Shown here piece after piece: positions 31,969 to 42,912 of a stretch of DNA of 64,000 nucleotides. Where the stretch lies: contig NZ_JAKEUO010000004.1 in assembly GCF_022397915.1 (NCBI RefSeq), positions 1-64,000 of the forward strand, given 5' to 3'. Both the position numbers and the translations under genes were made by a program. The stretch comes from Vibrio sp. Isolate34 (GTDB lineage Bacteria; Pseudomonadota; Gammaproteobacteria; Enterobacterales; Vibrionaceae). The notes under the pieces were generated by a model, which did no database searches, was not told where the DNA came from, and saw only the letters and a list, made by a program, of their open reading frames with translations. Numbering within the stretch: position 1 is the stretch's first letter; each line of letters begins with the position of its first letter.

Positions 31969-32046
31969 TCCGGATGCATTGTTTAAGACAATGAGTCTTG
32001 TCTCTAAGAGACCCTTCAAGGAATTTACTTCCTAAAAGAATAAAGC

Positions 32047-32122
32047 TGGAGCGATACATCGGGTTCGAACCGATGACCTCAACCTTGGCAAGGTTGCGCT
32101 CTACCAACTGAGCTAGTATCGC
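32047..32122 (-). tRNA. tRNA-Gly (GCC), copy 3
   Basis: 76 nt, identical by eye to copy 1, with encoded CCA. Confidence 0.96.
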
Positions 32123-32155
32123 ATAAGCTAATCGCTGTCGCGTTTAACTATAATG

Positions 32156-32232
<77 letters not shown>

Positions 32233-32310
32233 TCCGGATGCATTGTTTAAGACAATGAGGCTTGTCTCTAAGAGACCCTTCTAGGAAATTACTACCTAAA
32301 AGAATAAAGC

Positions 32311-32386
32311 TGGAGCGATACATCGGGTTCGAACCGATGACCTCAACCTTGGCAAGGTTGCGCTCTACCAACTGAGCTAGTATCGC
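32311..32386 (-). tRNA. tRNA-Gly (GCC), copy 4
   Basis: 76 nt, identical by eye to copy 1, with encoded CCA. Confidence 0.96.
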
Positions 32387-32419
32387 ATAAGCTAATCGCT
32401 GTCGCGTTTAACTGTAATG

Positions 32420-32496
<77 letters not shown>

Positions 32497-32547
32497 TCCG
32501 GATGCATTGTTTAAGTCAATGAGTCTTGTCTCTCTTCGAAAAGAAAG

Positions 32548-32623
32548 TGGAGCGACACACGAGGTTCGAACTCGTGACCTCAACCTTGGCAAGGTTGCGC
32601 TCTACCAGCTGAGCTAGTGTCGC
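32548..32623 (-). tRNA. tRNA-Gly (GCC), copy 5, sequence variant
   Basis: 76 nt with the same GCC anticodon arm but a different T-stem (ACGAG/CTCGT instead of ATCGG/CCGAT), an acceptor change from T-A to C-G (GCGACAC/GTGTCGC), and AGCTGG in the D-loop. All stem changes are compensated, so the gene looks functional and separately evolved. Its flanking spacers also differ from the others. Confidence 0.95.
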
Positions 32624-32679
32624 ATAAGTTAATCGCAGCTCTTACTGCTTTTGGCAATAGATAGCGCTTAACTGTAATG

Positions 32680-32756
<77 letters not shown>

Positions 32757-32834
32757 TCCGGATGCATTGTTTAAGTCAATGAGTCTTGTCTCTAGGAGAC
32801 CCTTCTAGGAATTTACTTCCTAAAAGAATAAAGC

Positions 32835-32910
32835 TGGAGCGATACATCGGGTTCGAACCGATGACCTCAACCTTGGCAAGGTTGCGCTCTACCAACTGAG
32901 CTAGTATCGC
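32835..32910 (-). tRNA. tRNA-Gly (GCC), copy 6
   Basis: 76 nt, identical by eye to copy 1, with encoded CCA. Confidence 0.96.
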
Positions 32911-32943
32911 ATAAGTTAATCGCTGTCGCGCTTAACTGTAATG

Positions 32944-33020
<77 letters not shown>

Positions 33021-33118
33021 TCCGGATGTTTCTCTTTTCGCATCATTATCGTTTAAGACAATGAATCTTGTCTCTAAAAAGAGACTCTCTAGGAGTTTAC
33101 TTCCTAAAAATATAAAGC

Positions 33119-33194
33119 TGGAGCGATACATCGGGTTCGAACCGATGACCTCAACCTTGGCAAGGTTGCGCTCTACCAACTGAGCTAGTATCGC
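33119..33194 (-). tRNA. tRNA-Gly (GCC), copy 7
   Basis: 76 nt, identical by eye to copy 1, with encoded CCA. Confidence 0.96.
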
Positions 33195-33227
33195 ATAAGT
33201 TAACCGCTAGCGCGTTTAACTGTAATG

Positions 33228-33304
<77 letters not shown>

Positions 33305-33384
33305 TCCGGATGCATCATTTAAGTTGATGAATCTTGTCTCTAAAAAGAGACTCTCTAGGAATTTACTTCCTAAAAATATAAAGC

Positions 33385-33460
33385 TGGAGCGATACATCGG
33401 GTTCGAACCGATGACCTCAACCTTGGCAAGGTTGCGCTCTACCAACTGAGCTAGTATCGC
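33385..33460 (-). tRNA. tRNA-Gly (GCC), copy 8
   Basis: 76 nt, identical by eye to copy 1, with encoded CCA. Second gene of the operon; no fMet gene lies between it and copy 9. Confidence 0.96.
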
Positions 33461-33513
33461 ATTATAAAAGGTCTTTCACCTTTCGATTACCGCTTTCGCC
33501 ATAACCTACAAAT

Positions 33514-33589
33514 TGGAGCGATACATCGGGTTCGAACCGATGACCTCAACCTTGGCAAGGTTGCGCTCTACCAACTGAGCTAGTATCGC
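33514..33589 (-). tRNA. tRNA-Gly (GCC), copy 9
   Basis: 76 nt, identical by eye to copy 1, with encoded CCA. First gene of the operon, directly behind the strong promoter. Confidence 0.96.
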
Positions 33590-33624
33590 AATCTGAAAAC
33601 GTCTTTCGCCGTTCAGGGCTGCGA

Positions 33625-33652
33625 ATTATAAGAGCATTTTTTTGTGATGCAA
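33625..33652 (-). promoter_or_regulatory. Strong sigma-70 promoter of the tRNA operon
   Basis: On the minus strand TTGCAT (-35) and a perfect TATAAT (-10) are 16 bp apart, followed by a GC-rich stretch (CGCAGCCC) that could act as a stringent-control discriminator. An A-rich spacer lies between the elements. It sits just upstream of Gly copy 9. Confidence 0.85.
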
Positions 33653-33769
33653 GTCCTTAATGCAAAATTACGAAACTTTTTACTCAACTGCTGTAAAAGC
33701 ACACAGATTTGCAAAAAAATTAGCTCTTATGTCCCTGAAAAGTTAGATAAACGTGATCATTTTATCCGA

Positions 33770-34315
33770 CTAGATGTTAATAATCGTTTTTCGGTAGTAC
33801 TGCAGCTCGGCGATCGACTCTCGAATATCATCCAATGCTAGGTGACTTCCTGACTTTGAAAAACCGTCTAACACTTCAGGCTTCCAACGACGAGTCAGCT
33901 CTTTTAGCGTGCTTACATCGACATAACGGTAGTGGAAGTACTCTTCCAATTCTGGCATGTGCTTGTATAGGAAGCGGCGATCTTGACCAATGCTATTACC
34001 ACAAATTGGAGACTTACCTTTTGGTACCCACTTCTCAAGAAACTCAATCGTTTGTTGGATAGCATCTTGCTCTGAAACCGTGCTTTCTTGGATTCGTTTC
34101 ACTAGGCCACTGCCGGTGTGAGTCGTTGTGCACCACTCGTCCATCTTGTCTAATTCACTCTGAGGTTGGTGAATAGCCAAAACAGGTCCTTCAGCAAGGA
34201 TGTTAAGCTCACTATCGGTAACGATAGTCGCAATTTCAATGATTTTATGAGTTTCAGGATCAAGTCCTGTCATCTCTAGATCAACCCAAATTAGGTTCTG
34301 ATCGCTAAAGGACAT
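33770..34315 (-). CDS. orn: Oligoribonuclease
   Basis: DEDDh exonuclease that degrades 2-5-nt RNAs and pGpG, the c-di-GMP breakdown product. The 181-residue protein has [20 protein letters not shown] with the first acidic pair, [12 protein letters not shown], and the late [14 protein letters not shown] with catalytic His and Asp. The gene lies between the tRNA promoter and rsgA and is divergent from rsgA, the common gammaproteobacterial arrangement. It is relevant to the three diguanylate cyclases further along. Confidence 0.97.
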   Translation of the reverse strand: MSFSDQNLIWVDLEMTGLDPETHKIIEIATIVTDSELNILAEGPVLAIHQPQSELDKMDEWCTTTHTGSGLVKRIQESTVSEQDAIQQTIEFLEKWVPKGKSPICGNSIGQDRRFLYKHMPELEEYFHYRYVDVSTLKELTRRWKPEVLDGFSKSGSHLALDDIRESIAELQYYRKTIINI

Positions 34316-34465
34316 AAGGCGTCGCCTATTTGTTTAAGTGTAAAAGAGGTACTATACCCAAATAACTATACTCAAACTAGCTTTAGGGCCATCGAAATCA
34401 CGTGGCACCAGCAACACCCGGTTTGAGTTCCCAATCATCAAGTTAGATGTGTTAAGTGAAAAATT

Positions 34466-35521
34466 GTGGCTAAAAAAAAGAAGTTAACCAAAGGTCAGGT
34501 ACGTCGAGTACGTAGCAACCAGAACAAGCGACTCAAGAAAGAAGATTCTATCCAATGGGATGAGAACATGCTAGGCGGAACCAAAAGCGGACTCGTGATT
34601 ACGCGCTTTGGCCAACATGCTGATATCGAAGATCTTGAAACAAACGAAGTTCATCGTTGTAACTTACGCCGTAGTATCGAGACTTTGGTTTCTGGTGACC
34701 GAGTGACTTGGCGTGCAGGCTTAGAATCCATGGCTGGTATTTCTGGCGTTGTAGAAGCCGTTGAACCAAGAACTTCAATGCTGACTCGCCCTGATTACTA
34801 CGACGGCCTAAAACCGGTTGCGGCTAACGTTGACCAAATGGTTATCGTATCGGCTGTGCTACCAGAGCTATCACTTAATATTATCGACCGTTACTTAATT
34901 GCTTCAGAAACGGTGAACATCGCGCCGCTTGTTGTACTGAACAAGGTCGATCTACTGACTGATGAGCAGATTGCTGAATACCGTGAAACACTTAAAGAGT
35001 ACGAGAAGATCGGCTACAAAGTGATGTTCGTGAGTAAAGAATCTGGCTACGGCATCAAAGAGCTGGAAGCTGAACTTAAAGATCGCATCAACATCTTTGT
35101 CGGGCAGTCTGGTGTAGGTAAATCAAGCCTAGTGAATGCGTTAATGCCAACGCTAGACATTGAAGAAGGTGAGGTCTCTGAGAATTCAGGTCTTGGCCAA
35201 CACACGACGACTGCAGCTCGTTTGTACCACTTCCCTTCTGGTGGTGATCTGATTGATTCACCAGGAGTACGTGAATTCGGTCTATGGCACCTAGAAGCCG
35301 ACGAAATCACTGAAGCCTTTATCGAGTTCAAGCCTTACCTTGGCGGTTGTAAGTTCCGTGACTGTAAACACATTGATGACCCAGGCTGCATCTTGCGCGA
35401 AGCGGTAGAAAACGGAAAGATCAGTCGACTGCGTTTCGACAACTACCATCGCATCATTGAAAGCATGGCAAACAACAAAGATAACCGTCAGTATTCACGT
35501 AACAAAAAAGCCGACCTCTAA
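34466..35521 (+). CDS. rsgA: Ribosome small subunit-dependent GTPase RsgA
   Basis: Checks late 30S subunit assembly. The 351-residue protein has a basic N-terminal tail ([20 protein letters not shown]), an OB fold, a circularly permuted GTPase domain (NKVD before the P-loop [12 protein letters not shown] and DSPGVREFG), and a C-terminal zinc knuckle with [16 protein letters not shown]. The GTG at 34466 gives the family N-terminus and is preceded by AAGTGAA. Followed by psd 125 bp downstream, as in E. coli. Confidence 0.96.
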   Translation: MAKKKKLTKGQVRRVRSNQNKRLKKEDSIQWDENMLGGTKSGLVITRFGQHADIEDLETNEVHRCNLRRSIETLVSGDRVTWRAGLESMAGISGVVEAVEPRTSMLTRPDYYDGLKPVAANVDQMVIVSAVLPELSLNIIDRYLIASETVNIAPLVVLNKVDLLTDEQIAEYRETLKEYEKIGYKVMFVSKESGYGIKELEAELKDRINIFVGQSGVGKSSLVNALMPTLDIEEGEVSENSGLGQHTTTAARLYHFPSGGDLIDSPGVREFGLWHLEADEITEAFIEFKPYLGGCKFRDCKHIDDPGCILREAVENGKISRLRFDNYHRIIESMANNKDNRQYSRNKKADL

Positions 35522-35646
35522 TCGCGTTTTTGTGAACAAATATGTGCAGTTACTGACAATTGGCGCGAATTTAAGTAACATCTCGCGCCCTAAAGCGTCA
35601 TCGACAGATTTAATTGAACAACAAATAGCATTGGAAAATTAATACA

Positions 35647-36558
35647 ATGGATAAGATTAAAGTTGGATTGCAGTACTGGATTCCACAACATGGACTGACT
35701 CGTCTAGTCGGCAAACTTGCCTCTGCTAAAGCGGGTGGCTTAACGACAGCGATCATCAACTGGTTCATCAAGCAATACAAAGTGAACATGGATGAAGCGC
35801 TGCATAGCGATCCAAAGCACTTTAAAACATTCAATGAATTCTTCGTACGTGAATTGAAAGAAGGCGTGCGCCCTATCGCTGAAGGCGAGTCTGTTATCGT
35901 TCACCCTGCCGATGCTCGCGTAAGCCAATTTGGTCCAATTACTGACGGCCAACTGATTCAGGCTAAAGGTCACGATTACTCAGCTCGCGAGCTATTAGGT
36001 GGTGATGCTGCCTTAGCGGATGAGTTTAAAGACGGTGAATTCGCAACGCTTTACTTGTCTCCAAGTGATTACCACCGTGTGCACATGCCATGCGATGGCA
36101 CACTGCGCCAAATGATCTACGTTCCGGGTGACCTTTTCTCTGTAAACCCATTAACAGCAGAGAACGTTCCAAACCTATTCGCACGTAACGAGCGTGTGGT
36201 TTGTATTTTCGATACTGAATTTGGCCCAATGGCACAAGTGCTGGTTGGTGCAACGATCGTAGGTAGCATCGAGCAAGTATGGGCTGGCACCATCACGCCA
36301 CCGCGCGGTAACTCTGTGTACAAATGGGATTACCCAGCACAAGGTGACAAAGCAATCATCTTGAAGAAAGGCGAAGAGATGGGTCGCTTTAAGCTTGGTT
36401 CAACGGTTATCAACCTGTTTGCGAAAGATACGATCAAGTTTGACGACACTATGCAAAATGGCGAGAAGACCGTTCTAGGTACACCTTTCGCGCACATTGC
36501 TGGCAAAGACGTTGAGACTGAAGCTGTTGATTCAGCAGAGAACACAGACCAAGCTTAA
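35647..36558 (+). CDS. psd: Phosphatidylserine decarboxylase proenzyme
   Basis: Membrane enzyme making phosphatidylethanolamine. The 303-residue proenzyme carries the LGST self-cleavage motif; processing between Gly251 and Ser252 yields the pyruvoyl alpha chain. The [10 protein letters not shown] block with catalytic histidine is present. The last 20 residues are acidic and not conserved. It is likely co-transcribed with rsgA and ends at an intrinsic terminator. Confidence 0.96.
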   Translation: MDKIKVGLQYWIPQHGLTRLVGKLASAKAGGLTTAIINWFIKQYKVNMDEALHSDPKHFKTFNEFFVRELKEGVRPIAEGESVIVHPADARVSQFGPITDGQLIQAKGHDYSARELLGGDAALADEFKDGEFATLYLSPSDYHRVHMPCDGTLRQMIYVPGDLFSVNPLTAENVPNLFARNERVVCIFDTEFGPMAQVLVGATIVGSIEQVWAGTITPPRGNSVYKWDYPAQGDKAIILKKGEEMGRFKLGSTVINLFAKDTIKFDDTMQNGEKTVLGTPFAHIAGKDVETEAVDSAENTDQA

Positions 36559-36583
36559 CGATTGAGTTAACTCATTCAGTTTC

Positions 36584-36625
36584 AAAGGCGCGTTATTTTC
36601 TATATTTAGAGAAAAATGCGCCTTT
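36584..36625 (+). terminator. Terminator of rsgA-psd
   Basis: AAAGGCGC..TTATTTTCT pairs with AGAGAAAAA..GCGCCTTT, a long stem with small mismatches, followed by a T tract. Confidence 0.8.
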
Positions 36626-36853
36626 TTCTTATCTAGTTCGAGACACTTCCTCTCAAGATTTCAATCAATCTTACTACCGACAACCTTGCTCTCAACGATC
36701 AGTACGTTGAATTACCCAGAAAAAAGATTGACCAAAAACAAAACAACTGTCGAAACCTTTAACAACGTTTCGATTTTATAACCCGTCTCCAAGTACCAAA
36801 AATCCAGATAACTTATTCTATTTGAAGATATTTTATTCATAGGGTCTTTGTAC

Positions 36854-38269
36854 ATGCCTAAACTCAATGTTGGCGTTATGGTCAAGCTGTTGATTTGTTT
36901 TGCGATTCCCTTAGGCGTGTTATTCATGCCAATAGATTCCATACCTATCGATGGCCTGACGTTGATTCAACACCGCCTACTGGCGATATTCCTGCTTGCT
37001 GCACTGCTTTGGGTGCTTGAGCCCGTTCCAGTTTTCGCCACCTCGATACTGATCATTGCACTTGAACTCGTGATGATTTCCGACAAAGGCCTGCACCTAT
37101 TTCGAACCCCACCAGCGGGACACGATCTTGGTGAGTTAATCAAATATACCGACATATTCGGTGCATTTTCATCGCCAATCATCATTCTGTTCATGGGTGG
37201 TTTCGCACTCGCAATCTCAGCATCCAAGTACGAACTCGATAACAACCTTGCTCGACTGCTGCTGAAACCATTTGGTACAGAGCCACGCTTCATCATGCTT
37301 GGCTTAATGCTGATCACTGCTGTGTTCTCGATGTTCATGTCGAATACAGCAACCACAGTTATGATGCTGGCACTGCTCGGCCCTATCGTGGCTTCTGCAC
37401 CAAAAGGCGATATGGGTATCAAAGCGCTCGTGTTGTGTATTCCAATCGCAGCCAATACTGGCGGTATCGCGACACCGATCGGTACACCGCCCAATGCCAT
37501 CGCGCTGCAATACCTAACGGGTGAAAACACCATCGACTTCCTCAGCTGGATGATGATGGGCTTACCCTTTGTGATCATCCAACTCACCATCGCTTGGTTT
37601 CTTCTACAAAAACTCTTTCCTTCTACGGAAAGAAACATGGTGCTCAAGCTTGATGGACAATTTAGAAAGAGTTGGCGAGCGATTGTGGTTTACATCACCT
37701 TCGCTGCGACCATCTTGTTATGGATGACCACCAAACTGCACGGCATGAACACTTATGTGGTCTCTATCATTCCACTGGCTGTGTTTACTCTGACCGGCAT
37801 CATGGGCAAAGAAGAACTCAAGCTGATTAACTGGGATGTGTTATGGCTGGTTGCAGGTGGTATTGCGATTGGTATCGGCCTTGATAAAACAGGTTTAGCT
37901 GCGGCGCTAGCACACGCGATTGACTATGAGTCGCTCTCACCTACTGCCGTCGTTCTCACGCTATCTATCGTGTGTTGGTTAATGGCGAACTTCATGTCGA
38001 ACACCGCTACCGCCAATTTATTGATGCCGATAGCCGCTGCGATTGGTGCATCGATGGAAAGCCTAGTTGCGATTGGGGGCTTACAAGGCTTGTTGGTTGT
38101 GGTTGCCTTCTCCGCATCACTCGGCATGATTCTTCCAGTATCGACACCACCCAACTCATTGGCCTACTCGACTGGACTTATCGAAAGCAAAGACATGGCT
38201 AAGATGGGTATCATCTTAGGTATTGCTGGTTTACTATTGGTTTACCTCGCGTTGTTCATCATCACATAA
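36854..38269 (+). CDS. DASS/SLC13 family sodium:anion (dicarboxylate) symporter
   Basis: An inner-membrane transporter of 471 residues with about eleven hydrophobic segments. The two family signature motifs, each in a re-entrant hairpin, are present: FMSNTATTVMM in the first half and FMSNTATANLL in the second, each followed by a conserved proline-containing loop (ATPIGTPPNAIA and LPVSTPPNSLAY). In this family the SNT motifs bind the carboxylates and the neighbouring loops bind sodium. Substrate probably C4-dicarboxylates such as succinate, but sulfate or citrate members look similar. ATG 36854 was chosen for its AGGG Shine-Dalgarno at 36841. It stands alone. Confidence 0.85.
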   Translation: MPKLNVGVMVKLLICFAIPLGVLFMPIDSIPIDGLTLIQHRLLAIFLLAALLWVLEPVPVFATSILIIALELVMISDKGLHLFRTPPAGHDLGELIKYTDIFGAFSSPIIILFMGGFALAISASKYELDNNLARLLLKPFGTEPRFIMLGLMLITAVFSMFMSNTATTVMMLALLGPIVASAPKGDMGIKALVLCIPIAANTGGIATPIGTPPNAIALQYLTGENTIDFLSWMMMGLPFVIIQLTIAWFLLQKLFPSTERNMVLKLDGQFRKSWRAIVVYITFAATILLWMTTKLHGMNTYVVSIIPLAVFTLTGIMGKEELKLINWDVLWLVAGGIAIGIGLDKTGLAAALAHAIDYESLSPTAVVLTLSIVCWLMANFMSNTATANLLMPIAAAIGASMESLVAIGGLQGLLVVVAFSASLGMILPVSTPPNSLAYSTGLIESKDMAKMGIILGIAGLLLVYLALFIIT

Positions 38270-38529
38270 AAGACGTTCAACGATCACTTTCATTCCGATT
38301 AAGGCGCGATATCACGCACAACAATCAGAACAAGTAGTTGATTTTTAAATCAATTAATAACTGTGATTTTACTTCACTGTTTTACAAAAAGCAGAGTAAA
38401 TATATTTATAATTTATGATTTTAAACACATTCATTCTGCCTAAGACAACGGCACTATACGCCTATCAGAGACACATCAATTCACCATCAAGTACGTGTTA
38501 GATATTTGTCTAATAGAGAGGAATGGACC

Positions 38530-40410
38530 TTGAGACATACTATTAAATTTAAAATACAGATCGCCATTGCGATCATTATCGCCGTCGTGAGTGGTACCCA
38601 AGCTTGGATATCGGTTACCCAACTCACTCAAGAGACTGAAGTCGCGATCAACCAAGAAATGAAGAATGTCAGCGTAGGAACAACTAGTTACATTGCCGAT
38701 TGGCTCTCGACTCGCAGTGATATGATGCTCGCCAATGAGCCGACCATTTCAAGCAGTAGTAACTCTGACCGCGAGTTATTGATCACCAAACAAGCCGGGC
38801 AATTTCTATCGGTTTACGCTGGGTTCAGCGATGGCACTATCGCTTATGGTGATAAAACGGAAAGCTGGCCAGCAGACTACGACCCTCGCACACGCCCATG
38901 GTACAAAGATGCCAACGCCGCATCCGACCTGATTATTACTGAGCCGTATCAAGACTTCGATGGCAGCATCGTTATTAGCTTTGCGAAAGCCTTCAGTGGC
39001 CAAAAACAGGGTGTGCTGGCTGCAGACTTAACCGTCACCAGCATTATCGATACGGTTCTTAACGTAAAACTGGATAACGATGGCTTCGCCTTCTTAGTCG
39101 ATGGTAACAACAATATCGTTGCGTACAGTGATGAAGCATTAAGTCAAAAACCACTTACGAGCTTGAACCCAGAGTTAACCGCAAGCCGAGTGTCACAGCT
39201 GATTCAAAATCACACCATCACCACATTAACCTGGCCAGGTCAGGGCGATAAGTTGGTTTACATTGCCAACGTGCCGAACACCGATTGGTCTTTGGGCATT
39301 GTTATCGATAAAGAATTGGCGTTCTCTGCGGTATCTGACGCGATTCAATTCATCGCGCTGACCTCTCTAATTTTGTACATCGTGATTTCAATCGCAAGCA
39401 CCATGGTCATCAACCGCTTGCTTTACCCATTACAAACCTTATCTGAGGCACTCACTCAGCTTGCTCAAGGTCGAGGTGACCTTACTCAACGCATTGATAT
39501 CACACGCATGGATGAGATTGGTAAACTTGCCGAGCTCGTAAACCAATTCTTGAGTCAGATGCAAAGCATGTTGAAGGGTGTAATAGAGCACAGCCACGAT
39601 TTAAACAATCATGCAGAGAAAGCCAATCAACTAGCTACCCAATCCTCCATTCGAGTTGAGAATCAGCAAAACGATATCAATCAGATTGCAACCGCAATTC
39701 ATGAGATGTCAGCAACCGCAGCCGAAGTGGCGAGCCATGCCGAATTAACCGCATCCGCTTCTCAAGCCTCTGCGACTGCTTGTAATGATGGCCAAGAGGT
39801 TATTCAACAGAACCGCGATGCGATTACTAGCCTTGCGAGCCAAGTGGAAGACGCGGCCAATGTTATCCGAGAACTAGAAAACAACGCGCAAAGCATCAAC
39901 CAGATCCTGTCCACTATTCAAGGCATTGCCGAACAAACCAACCTGCTGGCATTGAATGCCGCGATTGAAGCGGCGCGTGCGGGTGAACAAGGCCGTGGGT
40001 TTGCTGTTGTCGCCGACGAAGTTCGAGTGCTAAGCCAAAGGACGCATGGCTCAACGGAAGAGATTCGCGTGATGATTGATACCCTGCAAAAGAATACCGA
40101 ACATGCCGTAGAAAGCATGACCACCAGCACTCAACTGGCAGAGAACAGTGTTGGTTTCGCAGAACAAGCCCATGGAAGCCTCACTAAAATCACCCAAGCC
40201 ATTACTGAAATCAACGATATGGCACTGCAAATCGCGAGCGCAGCCGAAGAACAACGCGCGGTTAGCGAAGACATAAGCCGTAATACTCAAGGGATCAAAG
40301 ATGCCTCTGACGATTTGGCACAACAAGCGGAAAGCAGCCGCAACAGCTCAAATGAGATGAGTAGCGCGGCTGAGTCGATGCGTCGAGATGTGGAGCGCTT
40401 TAAAGTGTAA
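38530..40410 (+). CDS. Methyl-accepting chemotaxis protein with dCache sensor
   Basis: A 626-residue transmembrane chemoreceptor with an N-terminal membrane span ([20 protein letters not shown]), a periplasmic double-Cache domain with the motif [11 protein letters not shown], a second span (about 275-297), HAMP ([20 protein letters not shown]) and a cytoplasmic signalling domain with the hairpin tip [20 protein letters not shown]. The TTG at 38530 was chosen because GAGAGGAA precedes it by about 8 bp and it places the membrane span at the N-terminus. The PRTRPWY signature is frequent in amino-acid or carboxylate dCache receptors, so its ligand could match the adjacent carboxylate transporter, but this is only inference. 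Confidence 0.9.
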   Translation: MRHTIKFKIQIAIAIIIAVVSGTQAWISVTQLTQETEVAINQEMKNVSVGTTSYIADWLSTRSDMMLANEPTISSSSNSDRELLITKQAGQFLSVYAGFSDGTIAYGDKTESWPADYDPRTRPWYKDANAASDLIITEPYQDFDGSIVISFAKAFSGQKQGVLAADLTVTSIIDTVLNVKLDNDGFAFLVDGNNNIVAYSDEALSQKPLTSLNPELTASRVSQLIQNHTITTLTWPGQGDKLVYIANVPNTDWSLGIVIDKELAFSAVSDAIQFIALTSLILYIVISIASTMVINRLLYPLQTLSEALTQLAQGRGDLTQRIDITRMDEIGKLAELVNQFLSQMQSMLKGVIEHSHDLNNHAEKANQLATQSSIRVENQQNDINQIATAIHEMSATAAEVASHAELTASASQASATACNDGQEVIQQNRDAITSLASQVEDAANVIRELENNAQSINQILSTIQGIAEQTNLLALNAAIEAARAGEQGRGFAVVADEVRVLSQRTHGSTEEIRVMIDTLQKNTEHAVESMTTSTQLAENSVGFAEQAHGSLTKITQAITEINDMALQIASAAEEQRAVSEDISRNTQGIKDASDDLAQQAESSRNSSNEMSSAAESMRRDVERFKV

Positions 40411-40544
40411 CGCGTAATTAATCACATCAAGCTAAGCCGGACTGCAAACGTTCATGGTTCTTTTGTTAAGAATCACTTTGTTCTCAGTTCGGTTTGATGC
40501 ATATTGATGAGCTAATTTATCCCAGACACAAGGATGTTATTCAG

Positions 40545-41432
40545 ATGGGATTCGAATGGTTAGCTCTTGCTGCCGCTTTTCTCTGGGCTATTGCGAGCCT
40601 AATGTCAGTAAAGCCTGCTCAACACTTAGGTTCTTTCGCCTATAGCCGCTGGAGAATGGGCTGTACCGCGATCATCTTATCGAGCATGGCTTGGTTTACC
40701 GGTGGCTGGTCAACTGTCGAAGCAGATTTAGTCACACCGATGATGCTGTCTGGCCTGATTGGTATTTTCATTGGTGATACTGCCCTATTTGCCTGTCTGA
40801 ACCGCATGGGGCCGCGCCAAGCGGGTTTGCTGTTCTCTTGTCACGCCGTCTTCTCGGCAATTCTCGGTTACTTCCTGTTTAGCGAAAGTATGACCTCTAG
40901 CGAGCTAATAGGCTCGGCGTTGGTGTTTAGTGGTGTATTAACCGCAATCTTCTTTGGTCGTCGAGGACAAGCGAAAAATCAACTCGAAACCATCAAGGGC
41001 ACAGTGTGGATTGGCGTTGCTCTTGGAATCACGGCAGCTATCTGCCAAGCATTGGGGGGAATCATCGCAAAGCCCGTGATGCAAACCAGTATCGACCCGG
41101 TTGCCGCGTCTGCTATCCGAATGATCACCGCCTTTGTCGCCCACTCCGCATTTCGCTTAACGGGCGCCAAGCTCTCACGCGCAATCAATCCAATGAATGG
41201 TCAAATATTTGCGATTACCGCAGTTAACGGATTTTTAGCGATGGCGGTGGGAATGACGCTGATCTTGTATGCGTTGCAGGAAGGCAATGTCGGCATGGTT
41301 GCTCTGTTATCTTCAACCACACCTATCATGTTGTTACCGATACTCTGGCTATACACCAAGCAGAGACCGAATGCCTACGCTTGGATCGGTGCCATTGTTG
41401 CCGTAGTCGGAACCGGTATCTTGGTCAGCTAG
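40545..41432 (+). CDS. EamA/DMT family transporter
   Basis: A 295-residue inner-membrane protein with ten hydrophobic segments in two EamA repeats (about 5-140 and 155-290). Landmarks include LALAAAFLWAIASLM and the second-repeat FLAMAVGMTLILYALQEGNV. Family members export small metabolites; the substrate cannot be read from sequence. ATG 40545 was preferred over 40494 because an AAGGA lies upstream and the first helix then begins at once. It converges with epmA across a perfect palindrome. Confidence 0.85.
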   Translation: MGFEWLALAAAFLWAIASLMSVKPAQHLGSFAYSRWRMGCTAIILSSMAWFTGGWSTVEADLVTPMMLSGLIGIFIGDTALFACLNRMGPRQAGLLFSCHAVFSAILGYFLFSESMTSSELIGSALVFSGVLTAIFFGRRGQAKNQLETIKGTVWIGVALGITAAICQALGGIIAKPVMQTSIDPVAASAIRMITAFVAHSAFRLTGAKLSRAINPMNGQIFAITAVNGFLAMAVGMTLILYALQEGNVGMVALLSSTTPIMLLPILWLYTKQRPNAYAWIGAIVAVVGTGILVS

Positions 41433-41448
41433 TGAACCGGATTGAAAG

Positions 41449-41476
41449 CTGAGAGTTAATAGCTATTAACTCTCAG
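41449..41476. terminator. Perfect 28-bp palindrome between convergent genes
   Basis: Two 14-nt arms (CTGAGAGTTAATAG and its exact complement) meet with no spacer. RNA from either strand would form a hairpin, so it probably ends both the EamA gene and epmA, although the T tract after it is poor on both strands. Confidence 0.6.
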
Positions 41477-41489
41477 TAAAAACAGAAAA

Positions 41490-42461
41490 CTAAGAGCGTG
41501 GGAACGGGAAAGCGGTCACGTCATCAATGTGGTCATAACCTAACGCCAGCATGATCAGACGATCAATACCTAAAGCAACACCCGCACAGTCTGGTAAGCC
41601 CGCTTTTAATGCCTCAATCAAGTGATGGTCAATCGGTTGAGGCGATAAACCCATCTCAATACGTTTGGCATTGTCATCTTCAAAGCGCTTGAGCTGCTCT
41701 TGTGGCTTGTCTAGTTCATGGAAGCCGTTTGCCAATTCAATGCCTTTGAAATACACCTCAAAGCGATCGGCTACTCGCGAATCATTCGGGTTAATCTTGG
41801 CTAATGCCGCTTGTGAAGCAGGGAAATCATAAACAAATGCAGGAACTTGTTGCCCTATCTTAGCTTCCACCCCAATACTAAACAGCAACTGCAACAAGGT
41901 ATCACGGTCTTGTTCTGGATCTGCAATGTCGCTGAGCCCAAGTTTTGCTGCGGCTTGCTTTAGCGTGTCCATCGAATCTTCCAGTGGACACACACCTAAC
42001 ACGTCAACAAAGGCTTGTTGGTAAGTCATGCGCTGTGCTGAGCCCGATTTAAGTACCTGCTGTAACAGCAAATCCATCTCGTCCATCAGGTCATGGTGAT
42101 CGAAACCAACACGATACCACTCCAACATAGTGAACTCAGGGTTGTGGTAACGACCATTTTCTTCGTTACGGAAAGACTTACAAATTTGATAGATACAGCC
42201 ACTTCCTGCTGCCAACAAACGCTTCATATGAAATTCAGGACTTGTCATAAAGAACAGAGGCTGGCCTTGCGCATAACCCGGCCCTACGAATTCAGTTTTG
42301 AAGGTATGCAAATGCACATCCGTTACCGTGGCGTGGCTCATCGCAGGCGTATCCACTTCCATCACGTTTCGCTCAGCAAAGAACTGGCGAATTTGATTAA
42401 GGAGATCAGCACGTTGCTTTAACTGTTCAATGGTTGCGGCCGGTTGCCATGTAGAGTGCAT
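41490..42461 (-). CDS. epmA: EF-P (R)-beta-lysine ligase EpmA
   Basis: Class II lysyl-tRNA-synthetase-like enzyme that attaches (R)-beta-lysine to Lys34 of EF-P. The 323-residue protein has the LysRS catalytic core ([68 protein letters not shown]) but no anticodon-binding domain. The ATG at 42461 ([10 protein letters not shown]) was chosen as it matches the family start. Divergent from frdABCD, as in E. coli; its partners efp and epmB lie 4 kb away. Confidence 0.95.
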   Translation of the reverse strand: MHSTWQPAATIEQLKQRADLLNQIRQFFAERNVMEVDTPAMSHATVTDVHLHTFKTEFVGPGYAQGQPLFFMTSPEFHMKRLLAAGSGCIYQICKSFRNEENGRYHNPEFTMLEWYRVGFDHHDLMDEMDLLLQQVLKSGSAQRMTYQQAFVDVLGVCPLEDSMDTLKQAAAKLGLSDIADPEQDRDTLLQLLFSIGVEAKIGQQVPAFVYDFPASQAALAKINPNDSRVADRFEVYFKGIELANGFHELDKPQEQLKRFEDDNAKRIEMGLSPQPIDHHLIEALKAGLPDCAGVALGIDRLIMLALGYDHIDDVTAFPFPRS

Positions 42462-42912
42462 TACTAAGTTCCATATCACTGAATTCTAGGCGACGAAAAT
42501 TATCACTTTTCGCCGTTTTTGTAAGCTTCTATCTTTGTATTCTTGAAAGCAAAACGTTGTTTTAATGAAGCCATAAAATTACGTTCTACAATACATTTAT
42601 ACATATTTGACCTCTCCCAGCATTGATAACAAAAATCATACTCAACAAGCCGTTAACACGAGCCTTGCGGGGGAATCGTTATCAACAATTGATTGCCGTG
42701 ATTGCAGTCACATAACCTATAATTTCTATGCCTCCATATGCATTACCGACCTAAAAACCCAAATGCATCAACTTTTCGAATACCTTCCTCTCTTACACTG
42801 AACCTACCACTTAAGGCTTAGGGGCGCTAAATGGTTTCTACGATTTAGAACCTCCTAAATAGGCTTTTTATAATAACAAGCGGAATACTCCGCATCACAC
42901 TGGAGAATAACT
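42462..42912. other. Intergenic region epmA / frdA
   Basis: 451 bp without a convincing gene, presumably holding the anaerobically controlled frd promoter. TTGAT...ATCAT near 42624 resembles an FNR box, but the spacing is 7 rather than 4, so it is not called. ATCAACAATTGAT (near 42680) is a small palindrome of unknown role. frdA has a TGGAG Shine-Dalgarno. Confidence 0.4.

Noticed and set aside
42620..42640. Possible FNR box upstream of frdA
   Set aside because: TTGAT and ATCAT are 7 bp apart instead of 4 and not symmetrical.
42607..42801. Plus-strand frame of 64 codons upstream of frdA
   Set aside because: No Shine-Dalgarno, no family resemblance, low-complexity composition of an intergenic region.
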